NCBI GenBank assembly: GCA_020029625.1
Contig: JAIBJP010000107.1
Span: forward strand, 1-9,983
DNA length: 9,983 nucleotides
Reading direction: 5' to 3'
Origin: Actinomycetota bacterium
Lineage (GTDB): Bacteria > Actinomycetota > Thermoleophilia > Gaiellales > Gaiellaceae
Under the pieces are notes generated by a model that saw only the letters and a list, made by a program, of their open reading frames with translations, ran no database searches and had not been told where the DNA came from. Position numbers and translations under genes: made by a program. Positions 1-7,272 of the stretch are shown here, one piece after another. Every line of letters begins with the position of its first letter. Within the stretch, counting starts at the first letter, position 1.

Positions 1-975
1 TCTGAGGTTGTTGCCATAATCGAAAACATAGCTCCCTTGCCGGACGTACTCGAGCAGCCCTTCGACGTGGCGGGCTATCGACTCGGCGGCGCGGCGCAGG
101 TACTCGTCCGGATCGCGCTCTCTGAGCTCAGCCGCCTCTTCCACCGAGAGGCCCACCGGGATGTAGCCGTTGAGGGGGTCGTGGGCTGCCGTCTGGTCGG
201 TGACGAAATCGAAGTGCTCTCCGCGCCGTGCGAGCCCCGGGACGATCTCCGCCGCGTTGCCGAGAAGGCCGACCGAGAGCGCACGTCTCTCCTTGGCGGC
301 GTCCCGCACCCGGGCAAGCGCGTCGTCGACCGAATCCGTCGACTCGTGCAGGTAGCGCGTTTCGAGCCGTCGGTCAATGCGCGTTGGATCCACCTCGATG
401 CAGAGGGTGGCTGCGCCGGCCATGGTGGCTGCTAGCGGCTGAGCCCCGCCCATCCCGCCGAGCCCGGCGGTGAGGATCGTCTTCCCGCTCAGATCGGGAG
501 AGCCGAAATGCCTCTCGCCGGCCGCTGCGAACGTCTGGTAGGTGCCCTGGAGGGTCATCTGGCCGAACATCGTCAGCCCGAGCGCTTCGAGCCTGCGGAA
601 CTCTTCCCAGGTCGCCCACCGCGGGACGAGCAGCGCGTTGGCGATGAGGACGCGCGGCGCGCCGGGGTGGGTGCGGAAGACGCCGACCGGCTTCCCGCTC
701 TGAACCAAGAGCGTCTCGTCTTCGCCGAGAGCAAGCAGGGAGCGGACGAGCGCCTTGAGGGCCTCGTGGTTGCGAGCCGCCTTGCCGGAGCCGCCGTAGA
801 CGATGAGCTCCTCCGGCTTCTCCGCCACCTCGGGATCCAGGTTGTTCAGCAGCATCCGCAGCGGGGCCTCGGTCTGCCAGGAGCGGGCGTTCAACGTTTG
901 CCCTCGAGGCGCACGAATCGACGAAAGGTCGCCGCAGAGCTCCTCGACGACCGCCTCGAGAGAGCGGACGCTCAC
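1..975 (-). CDS. hutU: Urocanate hydratase (urocanase), 3' end outside window
   Basis: Urocanase converts urocanate to 4-imidazolone-5-propionate in the cytoplasm, using tightly bound NAD+ as electrophile; it is step two of histidine breakdown. The visible 325 residues match the family: YGGSGKAARN at 60-69 (NAD site), LLVQSGKPVGVFRTH at 89-103, ATWEEF at 121-126, FGQMT at 137-141, the NAD-binding loop LTAGLGGMGGAQPLAATMAGA at 168-188, GLLGNAAE at 236-243 and TDQTAAHDPLNGYIP at 259-273. About 220 C-terminal residues, including the active-site Cys region, lie beyond position 1. The GTG start at 975-973 overlaps the hutH TGA as GTGA, so translation is probably coupled. Oddity: after FGQMT the next residues are LQGTYQTF, whereas urocanases normally have about 12 extra residues here (an AGSWIYIGTQGI-type segment). 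This looks like an exact in-frame 36-nt deletion next to the NAD-contacting Gln (Q139 here), so activity is doubtful if the deletion is real. Confidence 0.95.
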   Translation of the reverse strand, partial: MSVRSLEAVVEELCGDLSSIRAPRGQTLNARSWQTEAPLRMLLNNLDPEVAEKPEELIVYGGSGKAARNHEALKALVRSLLALGEDETLLVQSGKPVGVFRTHPGAPRVLIANALLVPRWATWEEFRRLEALGLTMFGQMTLQGTYQTFAAAGERHFGSPDLSGKTILTAGLGGMGGAQPLAATMAGAATLCIEVDPTRIDRRLETRYLHESTDSVDDALARVRDAAKERRALSVGLLGNAAEIVPGLARRGEHFDFVTDQTAAHDPLNGYIPVGLSVEEAAELRERDPDEYLRRAAESIARHVEGLLEYVRQGSYVFDYGNNLR

Positions 976-2516
976 GAAAGCTCACCCGTTTCGCGCTCGA
1001 CGGCGGACACGAACTCTCCGGAGCGGATCGCTTCTGCCACCCGCTCGATGTCGGGAGCGAGCGAACGATCCTCTTCCAGCGCGGGCGAGAGTCCCCGGAC
1101 GAAGGAATGCGCGGCGCGGGCGCCCAGTCCGGGCTCGAGCGGAGCGAGGAACTCGACACCTTGAGCCGCGGCCAGCAGCTCGATGGCCAGAGCGCGCTCG
1201 ACGTTGCCGAGCACGACCCAGCACTTGAGAGCGGACGCGTTTCCCATTGGGACATGATCCTCTTGCCCGGCGCTCGTGGGAATGGAATCGACACTGGCCG
1301 GATGGCAAAGCACCTTGTTCTCGCTGACGAGCGCGGCCGCCACGTACTGGGGGATCATGAAGCCCGAATTGAGTCCGCCGTCAGCCGTGAGGAATGCGGG
1401 CAGCCCGGACAACGAGGGGTTGACGAGACGCTCGACGCGCCGCTCCGAGATCGAGGCGAGCTCGGCGAGGGCGATGGCCATGGAGTCGAGCGCGAAGGCC
1501 ACGGGCTGGCCGTGGAAGTTTCCGTTCGAGACCAGCTCGCCCTGCTCGACGAACACGAGCGGGTTGTCCGTCGCCGAGTTCACTTCGACGGCGATCGTCT
1601 CCTCGGCATAGCGCAGGAGATCGCGACTCGCGCCGTGCACCTGCGGAGCGCACCGAAGCGAGTAGGCGTCCTGCACCTTGTCGCACCACCGGTGGGACTC
1701 GATGATCGCCGAGCCCTCCACCAGCCGAACGACGTTCGCGGCCGATTCGCCCTGACCGCGTAGCGGGCGGAGAGCGTGAATCTCCGGCATGAAGCTGACG
1801 CGAGAGCCCTGGAGCGCCTCGACCGAGAGGGCGCAGGCGATATCCGCCGTCTTCATGAGCCGCCGCGCGCGCACGAGCGCGAGCGCGGCCATGGCTGCCA
1901 TGAACTGCGTTCCGTTCACGAGCGAAAGACCTTCCTTCGCCTGCAGGCGCACCGGCTCGAGGCCGGCACGCGACAGCGCTTGGGCGCCCGGAAGGGTGTC
2001 CCCGTTGACGGTTGCCCAACCCTCTCCGACGAGGGGGAGGGCGAGATGGGCGAGCGGTGCGAGGTCCCCGGAGGCTCCGACGGAGCCGCGGCTGGGGACG
2101 ACCGGCAGGACGCCGCGGTTGAGGCACCCGAGCAAGAGCTCCACCGTCTCGATGCGCGCGCCGGAATAGCCCTTGGCCAGTGTGTTGGCGCGCAGGAGCA
2201 TGGCCGCCCGCACGACCTCGTCGGGGTAGGGGTCGCCGACCCCGCAGGCGTGGCTGCGCAGAAGGCGAAGCTGGAGCTCCTCCGAGAGCTCGGGCGGGAT
2301 CGTCTTCTCGACGAAGCGCCCAAAGCCGGTGTTGATCCCATACGTGTGCTCGCCGGCCGCGCCGCGGGCCGCCTTCTCGACCAGTTCGCGCGCAGCGCGC
2401 ATCCGCCCGCGCCCGTCGTCGGACAGCGCGGCGGGCGTGCGCTCGATCGCGACCGCCCAGACGTCCTCGACGCGAAGATCGTCGCCGTTCAAGAGCACGG
2501 CCGTGGTAACCGCCAT
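972..2516 (-). CDS. hutH: Histidine ammonia-lyase (histidase)
   Basis: Histidase deaminates L-histidine to trans-urocanate plus ammonia in the cytoplasm, the first step of histidine catabolism. From the ATG at 2516 the protein is 514 residues, the usual length. Diagnostic motifs are intact: TYGINTGFG near 58-66 with the catalytic Tyr; GSVGASGDLAPLAHL near 145-157, whose Ala-Ser-Gly (148-150) cyclises to the MIO electrophile; NSATDNPL near 313; NGNFHGQP near 331; and QEDHVPMG near 418. I prefer ATG 2516 over the in-frame TTG at 2525 because that TTG overlaps a TAGACT -10 box. With the ATG, the transcript would be nearly leaderless. The gene follows ftcD after a 43-bp gap and overlaps hutU by 4 nt. 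Unlike its two neighbours it shows no missing segment. PAL/TAL relatives share the MIO fold, but the hut context and the sequence favour histidase. Confidence 0.97.
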   Translation of the reverse strand: MAVTTAVLLNGDDLRVEDVWAVAIERTPAALSDDGRGRMRAARELVEKAARGAAGEHTYGINTGFGRFVEKTIPPELSEELQLRLLRSHACGVGDPYPDEVVRAAMLLRANTLAKGYSGARIETVELLLGCLNRGVLPVVPSRGSVGASGDLAPLAHLALPLVGEGWATVNGDTLPGAQALSRAGLEPVRLQAKEGLSLVNGTQFMAAMAALALVRARRLMKTADIACALSVEALQGSRVSFMPEIHALRPLRGQGESAANVVRLVEGSAIIESHRWCDKVQDAYSLRCAPQVHGASRDLLRYAEETIAVEVNSATDNPLVFVEQGELVSNGNFHGQPVAFALDSMAIALAELASISERRVERLVNPSLSGLPAFLTADGGLNSGFMIPQYVAAALVSENKVLCHPASVDSIPTSAGQEDHVPMGNASALKCWVVLGNVERALAIELLAAAQGVEFLAPLEPGLGARAAHSFVRGLSPALEEDRSLAPDIERVAEAIRSGEFVSAVERETGELS

Positions 2517-2524
2517 CCCGGGCA

Positions 2525-2530
2525 AGTCTA
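2525..2530 (-). promoter_or_regulatory. -10 box (TAGACT) for hutHU
   Basis: On the minus strand TAGACT is followed by 8 nt and then the hutH ATG, which would give an almost leaderless hutHU transcript. The same hexamer and spacing occur in front of the ABC gene at 3466. No convincing -35 box is visible. It lies in the 43-bp gap after ftcD, so hutHU could be transcribed both from here and from the ftcD promoter. Confidence 0.5.
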
Positions 2531-2559
2531 GAGCGCGGCCGGAGAGCCGCTACGGACGC

Positions 2560-3416
2560 TCAGTCGTCGAGCAGACGGAGCTCGAGCACCCGGGTCGAAT
2601 CGAAGCCCTCGATCCTGAGCACCGCGCCCGCCGCGTCGACTGCGGCTCCGGCGGGCATCAGGCCCACGAGCTCGCAGCCGACGACCTCAGCGCCTCGAGC
2701 GTGGGCCTCGGCGACGATGCGCTCCACGATCTCGTGATGCTCACCTGAACGAGCCCGGCGTTCGGCAAGTCGAGCCCCAGCGCTCGTACCCCTGGGTAAC
2801 CGCCGTCGCGCTCCCGCACGATGGCGGCGATCTCGCGTGCGACCTGGGCGTCACGCGCGTGGAGATTCACGTTGAAGGCGATCAGGGGCCGCCTGACGCC
2901 GACGAGCACGCCACCGGCGGTCGGATGGAGGCGGTTCGGGCCCCGGTCCGGGGAGAGCTCACCCTCGTCGACGCGCCGCTGGAGTTCTTCCGGCCCTCCC
3001 CGGCGATAGAACGCCGGCTCGCGGCCGTCTTCGGTCAGCCGGCCGTAGAAGAAGACCGGCAGCTCGAGCTCCGACGAGATCCGGTCGGCTAGCTCCGTCG
3101 CGGCCGCCCGCGCAGCCGACTCGTGCTCGGGCCGCAGGAAGACGAAGGGGACGACATCGGCGGCGCCGACGCGGGGATGCGCGCCCTGGTGGCGGCCGAG
3201 ATCGATGAGGTCCACGGCCCGGCGAATCCCGGCCACAAGCGAGTCGACGAGCTCCCGGCCCGACCCCACGAGGGTGTAGACGGACCGGTGGTGATCGGTG
3301 TCGGCGTGGACGTCGAGGAGCCGCGCCGGCCCGGACATCGCCTCGCGCAGAGCGGCCAGCGTCGCCTCGTCGCGGCCTTCCGAGAAATTGGGCACGGACT
3401 CGAGCGGAAGCGGCAC
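2560..3416 (-). pseudogene. ftcD: Glutamate formimidoyltransferase, frameshifted as read
   Basis: This enzyme transfers the formimino group of N-formimidoyl-L-glutamate to tetrahydrofolate, releasing glutamate, and is the last step of one histidine-degradation route. From the GTG at 3416 the first frame gives VPNFSEGRD at 8-16, LLDVHADTDHHRSVYTLVG at 33-51, the catalytic-region motif HQGAHPRVGAADVVPF at 76-91, and GPNRLHPTAGGVLVGVRRPLIAFNVNL at 159-185, ending at QVS (224-226). The correct continuation (HEIVERIVAEAHARG, then VGCELVGLMPAGA, ending RVLELRLLDD) is in another frame and stops at 2560. The conserved MN..D..-type stretch between QVS and HEIV is missing. Restoring about 31 nt would rejoin the frames and give about 295 residues, the usual size of the single-domain bacterial enzyme. 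Left as read, the first frame runs to 2658 with a 26-residue wrong tail. An assembly error is as likely as a true pseudogene. The start is set by a TATGCT -10 box 6 nt upstream. Confidence 0.9.
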
Positions 3417-3422
3417 GGCGCC

Positions 3423-3428
3423 AGCATA
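3423..3428 (-). promoter_or_regulatory. -10 box (TATGCT) for ftcD, leaderless
   Basis: TATGCT on the minus strand is followed by GGCGCC and then the GTG start of ftcD. A 6-nt gap puts transcription initiation on the start codon itself. This supports GTG 3416 rather than the further upstream in-frame GTG at 3473, whose extra residues are not family-like. No -35 box is recognised. Confidence 0.5.
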
Positions 3429-3451
3429 GAAGGGTGAAAGGGGGCCGTCGC

Positions 3452-3457
3452 TAGACT
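3452..3457 (+). promoter_or_regulatory. -10 box (TAGACT) for the ABC exporter gene
   Basis: TAGACT is followed by 8 nt and then GTG at 3466, the same hexamer and spacing as for hutH. There is no good Shine-Dalgarno site close to the start (a GGGGG run at 3440-3444 is too distant), so a leaderless mRNA is likely. It shares a divergent region of about 50 bp with the ftcD promoter. Confidence 0.45.
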
Positions 3458-3465
3458 CGAAGTTG

Positions 3466-5250
3466 GTGTCCACGCAGACGACAAAACACCCGCATCTCAG
3501 GATCTTCGCGCGCCTACTCGGGTTCCTCCGGCCCTACCGCCGGTCCCTCGCCGTCTCGATCGTGCTCGCGGCTGCGTCCCAGACTGCGTCGATCGGGCTC
3601 ATCCGTCTGACGCAGAGCGTCATCGACGACGCGATCCGCCCGCGAGATCATCGCATGCTCTGGATCCTGGTTGGGATCATCGCGGGGCTCGGGGCGTTGA
3701 AGGCCCTCCTCATGGTCGGCCGCCGCTTCATCTCCGGAAGGCAGGCGCTCGGCGTCGAGTTCGACATGCGAAACGCCCTCTACGCGCACCTGCTCCGTCT
3801 CTCCTTCGGCTTCTACGACCGTCACCAGACCGGGCAGTTGATGTCACGCGCCACGGTCGACCTCCAGGGCGTGCGCTTCTTCCTCGGCTACGGCCTCATC
3901 TTCCTCGCCCAGAACCTCTTCACCATCGTCGGCGCGACCGCGATCATGTTCTGGACGGACTGGCGCCTGGCGCTCGTCGCGCTCGCGATCACTCCGATCC
4001 TGATCGCCCTCGCGTACCGGTACAGCCACGTCTCGCACCCCGTTCTCCGCGACGTCCAGCAGAGGATGGCGGACGTGGCGACAGTGGCCGAGGAGAACAT
4101 CGTCGGCGTCCACGTCGTCAAGTCGTTCGCGCAGGAAGAAAAGGAGCAGCAGAAGTTCGCGCGGCGCTCGGAGGCCGTCTTCGAGCGGACGATCGACGCG
4201 AACCGGCAGCGGTCGCTCTACGTCCCCCTGCTCGCGTTCATCCCGCTCCTCGCGCAGGCGGCCATCCTCCTCCTGGGCGGCTGGATGGTCGTGCACAACG
4301 AGCTGACCGTCGGCGAGTTCTTCGCCTTCAACCTCTACGTCTCGATGCTGATCATGCCGCTGCGGATGCTCGGCATGTGGATCGGGCAGTCGCAGCGGGC
4401 GACAGCTTCCGGCGAGCGCATCTTCCAGGTCCTCGACGAGCCCGAGGAGATCGCCGACCGACCCGGGGCCGTCGATCTTCCCCCCGGCGAGGGGCGCATC
4501 GCCTTCGAGCGGGTGACGTTCGGCTACGACCGCGAGCGCCCGGTACTGGACAGCATCGAGCTCGAGATCGAGCCGGGCAGCAATGTGGCGGTGATCGGCC
4601 ACACGGGCTCGGGCAAGACGACTCTGACCGCCCTCGTACCGCGCTTCTATGACGTCACCGCGGGCCGGCTGACCGTGGACGGCACCGACGTGCGCGATGT
4701 GACGCTGACGTCGCTCCGCCGTGCGATCGCCGTCATCTCGCAGGATCCCTTCCTCTTCTCCACGACGGTGCGTGAGAACATCGCCTTCGGCGCGCCGGCT
4801 GCCACGGACGAGGAAGTCGAGCGGGCCGCGCGACGGGCCCAAGCTCACGAGTTCATCGCCGAGCTGCCGCAGGGCTACGACACGGTCATCGGCGAGCGCG
4901 GGATCACGCTCTCCGGAGGCCAGCGCCAGCGAATCGCGATCGCGCGCGCGATCGTCACGAACCCGCGCATCCTCATCCTCGACGACGCCACCGCCTCGGT
5001 CGATGCGACGACGGAGGCGAAGATCAGGATTGGCCTGCGCGAGGCGATGGAGGGCCGGACGACGCTGATCATCGCCCATCGGCTCTCCACCATCTCGCTC
5101 GCGAACGAGATCGTCGTCCTCGACCACGGCCGGATCGCGGCGCGCGGGACGCGGAGCGAGCTCGCCGAGACCAGCGCGGTGTATCGCGAGATCTACGAGC
5201 ACGGGATGATCGAGCAGGAGTTCATCGCCCGGCTGGAGGCGACGGCGTGA
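3466..5250 (+). CDS. ABC exporter half-transporter with degenerate ATP site (TM287-like)
   Basis: A 594-residue half-transporter: an N-terminal exporter-type transmembrane domain (about six helices within residues 25-305) fused to a nucleotide-binding domain. NBD motifs are Walker A GHTGSGKT at 378-385, Q-loop ISQDP with Q426, signature LSGGQ at 482-486, Walker B ILILDD at 502-507, D-loop ASVD and H-loop H538. The catalytic Glu after Walker B is Asp (D507), as in the degenerate subunit of heterodimeric exporters such as TM287/288 and BmrCD. A second half-transporter with Glu follows at 5402, so the two probably form one heterodimeric exporter in the membrane. Substrate is unknown; multidrug or lipid-like compounds are typical of the family. 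The GTG at 3466 is preferred to the TTG at 3463 on promoter spacing. No deletion is apparent. Confidence 0.93.
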   Translation: MSTQTTKHPHLRIFARLLGFLRPYRRSLAVSIVLAAASQTASIGLIRLTQSVIDDAIRPRDHRMLWILVGIIAGLGALKALLMVGRRFISGRQALGVEFDMRNALYAHLLRLSFGFYDRHQTGQLMSRATVDLQGVRFFLGYGLIFLAQNLFTIVGATAIMFWTDWRLALVALAITPILIALAYRYSHVSHPVLRDVQQRMADVATVAEENIVGVHVVKSFAQEEKEQQKFARRSEAVFERTIDANRQRSLYVPLLAFIPLLAQAAILLLGGWMVVHNELTVGEFFAFNLYVSMLIMPLRMLGMWIGQSQRATASGERIFQVLDEPEEIADRPGAVDLPPGEGRIAFERVTFGYDRERPVLDSIELEIEPGSNVAVIGHTGSGKTTLTALVPRFYDVTAGRLTVDGTDVRDVTLTSLRRAIAVISQDPFLFSTTVRENIAFGAPAATDEEVERAARRAQAHEFIAELPQGYDTVIGERGITLSGGQRQRIAIARAIVTNPRILILDDATASVDATTEAKIRIGLREAMEGRTTLIIAHRLSTISLANEIVVLDHGRIAARGTRSELAETSAVYREIYEHGMIEQEFIARLEATA

Positions 5251-5293
5251 GGGCGCGCTTTTGGCACGAGCGGTGCGCCACGGGCGCGAATTT

Positions 5294-5312
5294 CGGCGTT
5301 AGGCTGACGCCG
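5294..5312 (+). promoter_or_regulatory. -10 box TAGGCT inside a 6-bp dyad, before the second ABC gene
   Basis: TAGGCT (5300-5305) fits the TANNNT form of the other -10 boxes here. It is flanked by perfect inverted arms CGGCGT (5294-5299) and ACGCCG (5307-5312), so a dimeric regulator could cover the -10. It suggests the second ABC gene has its own promoter in the 151-bp gap after the first, with a start site near 5312. The promoter call and regulator idea are inference. Confidence 0.35.
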
Positions 5313-5323
5313 TCGGGTTGGGG

Positions 5324-5397
5324 AGGTGGGTTTCCCAGACCCGCGCGCGTAATTCGTGGGTGCCGGCGATGAGGGTCTGGCAGCCCGGGAGCCACCT
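5324..5397 (+). repeat. Nested inverted repeat in the leader of the second ABC gene
   Basis: Two sets of perfect arms nest: AGGTGG (5324-5329) with CCACCT (5392-5397), and CCAGACCC (5335-5342) with GGGTCTGG (5373-5380). If transcribed from the TAGGCT promoter, this would fold into one long hairpin with an internal loop holding GGGAG (5387-5391), the only Shine-Dalgarno candidate before ATG 5402. It could therefore gate translation, or be a protein-binding dyad at the DNA level. Confidence 0.45.
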
Positions 5398-5401
5398 GAC
5401 G

Positions 5402-7152
5402 ATGCAGCGCGGTGCCGAGGTTGCCGACTGGTCCTGGCGGCGCACCGCCCGCCGCATCTCGACGCTCGCCCGCCTCGCGAGCCGCTACAAGCTCCGCACC
5501 GGACTGGCCGTTGCGAGCCTCCTCGCGGCGACACTCACCGCGCTCGCACCCCCGTACCTCGCCAAGCTCGCCCTCGACGACGGGATCCGCGACCAGGACT
5601 ACCGCACCGTCGTCATCGTGGTCATCGTCTTCCTCGTCGCGGGCCTCCTGAACTGGGTCGCGAGCGCGGCACAGACGTACTTCACGGGCTGGACCGGCGA
5701 GCGGATCCTCGCCGACCTGCGCAACACGCTCTTCCGCCATCTCCAGCGCCTCTCGCTCGGCTTCTTCGAGAGGAACCGCGCCGGCGTCATCATCAGCCGG
5801 CTGACGAACGACATCGAGGCGCTCGACCAGCTCGTGACGGACGGAGTCACGAGTCTCTTCCAGAACTCGCTCATCCTCGGCGGCACCGCCGTGATCCTCT
5901 TCGTCCTCGACTGGCGGCTCGCGCTCGCGACGCTGGCCGTCTTCCCGCTGATGGCCGCGGCGACGGCGGTCTTCCGCCTGATTTCGTCACGGGCATACCG
6001 CGCCGTGCGCGAGCGGCTCGGCCTGGTGACCGCGACGCTCGCCGAGGACATCGCCGGCATGCGCGTCGTGCAGGCCTTCAATCGCCAGTCGGCGAACGAT
6101 CGCCATTTTCGCCAGGTGAACGCCCACTACCGGGCCGCCAACCACGTCACGGTCGTGACGAACGGGCTCTACTTCCCCTTCGTCGACTTCCTGTCGACGG
6201 CCTCGACCGCCGTCGTCCTCGGCTACGGCGGCTATCGCTATTTCGACGGCTCGATCCAGATCGGCACGCTGCTCGCCTTCATGCTCTACCTGTCGAACTT
6301 CTTCGACCCCGTGCAGCAGCTCTCGCAGCTCTACAACACGTTCCTTTCCGCGGTCGCGGCGCTCGACAAGATCATGGACGTCATGGACGAGGTCCCGGAG
6401 GTCGAGGACGCGCCCTACGCCCGCTCGCTTCCCCAGATCGAGGGCAGAGTCGCCTTCGAGAGCGTCCGCTTCGGCTACGGCAGCGGGCCGGAAGTCCTGC
6501 ACGGGATCGACCTGGACATCGCCCCGGGCACAACCGTTGCCCTCGTCGGGCATACGGGCGCCGGCAAGTCGACGATTACGATCCGCGCGACGGCCAGATC
6601 ACGATCGACGGCCACGACCTCCGCCAGGTGACCCAGGAGAGCCTGCGGCGCCAGCTCGGGATCGTGCCGCAGGAAGGGTTCCTCTTCGCGGGCACGGTGC
6701 GCGAGAACATCGCCTTCGGCCGCCCGGACGCCAGCGAGGAGGAGATCGTCGGCGCCGCCCAGGCCGTCGGTGCGCACGAGTTCATCGTGGAGCTCGAGGA
6801 GGGCTACGAGACCGAGGTGGCCGAACGCGGCGCCCGCCTCTCTCTCGGCCAGCGCCAGCTCGTCGCTTTTGCCCGCGCCCTCTTGGCCGACCCCCGGATC
6901 CTGATCCTCGACGAGGCGACGTCGAGCGTGGACATCGGAACCGAGCGCCGAATCGAGGTCGCGCTCGGACGGCTCCTCGCGGGACGGACGGCTTTCATCA
7001 TCGCCCACCGCCTATCGACGATTCGCAACGCCGATCTCATCGTCGTGCTCGAGCATGGGCGCGTCGTCGAGCAAGGCACCCACGAAGAGCTGCTCGCCCA
7101 CGCGGGCCGTTACCTCTCGCTCTACGGCGATTGGGCCGCCGCTGCGGCGTGA
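5402..7152 (+). pseudogene. ABC exporter half-transporter, catalytic partner (TM288-like), frameshifted as read
   Basis: Second half-transporter of the pair. Upstream frame: exporter transmembrane domain, then NBD through GHTGAGKST (6548-6574). Downstream frame, from about 6577: YDPRDGQITIDGHDLR, IVPQEGFLFAGTVRENI, signature LSLGQ (6838-6852), Walker B ILILDE with the catalytic Glu codon at 6913-6915, SSVD, and H-loop CAC at 7006-7008, ending in TGA. Between Walker A and YDPRDG only 2 nt are present where relatives have about 8 residues (IVKLLARF-like); about 22 missing nt would restore one frame of about 590 codons. As read, the protein loses its NBD after Walker A. Canonical Glu here, Asp in the neighbour, and noncanonical LSLGQ here against LSGGQ there match the heterodimer rule. 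The start is uncertain: ATG 5402 fits the family N-terminus (MQRGAEVADW); TTG 5318, GTG 5360 and ATG 5369 are in frame upstream. Assembly error or genuine mutation cannot be separated from sequence alone. Confidence 0.9.
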
Positions 7153-7168
7153 TCGAGGGGGTCGATCA
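7150..7168 (+). repeat. Short hairpin overlapping the ABC stop codon
   Basis: TGATCGA (7150-7156), five G, then TCGATCA (7162-7168) is a perfect 7-bp stem with a 5-nt loop. It begins with the TGA of the second ABC gene and ends just before the GGAAGGAG ribosome site of the tiny ORF. There is no U-tract, so it is not a normal intrinsic terminator. It may stabilise the mRNA end or be chance. Confidence 0.4.
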
Positions 7169-7182
7169 GGGAAGGAGCGGCG

Positions 7183-7221
7183 ATGGCGAAGTTCTACTCT
7201 GAGTGCGGCGCTCGGGGCTAA
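7183..7221 (+). CDS. Tiny ORF, zinc-ribbon-like N-terminus (possible remnant)
   Basis: An ATG at 7183 follows an excellent Shine-Dalgarno run (GGGAAGGAG, 7169-7177) by 5 nt and encodes only MAKFYSECGARG before TAA. The peptide resembles the first strand of small zinc-ribbon proteins (MAKFCSxCG...), but the first Cys is Tyr and there is no second Cys pair downstream, so it could not bind zinc in that way. It may be the remnant of a truncated zinc-ribbon gene, a short leader peptide, or chance. Strong ribosome site, weak coding evidence. Confidence 0.3.
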   Translation: MAKFYSECGARG

Positions 7222-7253
7222 GAGGGCGAAACCAATCGCGCTGAATCCGGCTT

Positions 7254-7267
7254 GAAATGGTCATTTC
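7254..7267. promoter_or_regulatory. AT-rich dyad GAAATG-GT-CATTTC, operator candidate
   Basis: A perfect 6-bp inverted repeat with a 2-bp centre stands out as A/T-rich in GC-rich DNA. It lies a few bases upstream of the SigB-like promoter of the PRC gene. A further GAAATG half-site is at 7300-7305, just past the -10. Placement suits an activator or repressor site; the regulator is unknown. Confidence 0.35.
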
Positions 7268-7272
7268 TGGGT

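Noticed and set aside
374..1294. 306-residue minus-strand ORF across hutU and hutH
   Set aside because: Arg/Ser-rich wrong-frame reading; the true urocanase and histidase frames explain the region.
3417..3473. Upstream GTG (3473) as ftcD start, adding 19 residues
   Set aside because: The extra residues are not family-like and would cover the TATGCT box; the GTG at 3416 begins right before the conserved VPNFSEGR.
3844..5202. Very long minus-strand ORF (452 residues) antisense to the first ABC gene
   Set aside because: Rich in Asp, Arg, Glu and Val with no domain sense; it arises from GC-rich codon bias opposite a clearly real gene.
6537..7202. Programmed frameshifting as the explanation for the ABC break
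   Set aside because: No slippery heptamer at the junction, and residues are missing as well as the frame, so a deletion fits better.
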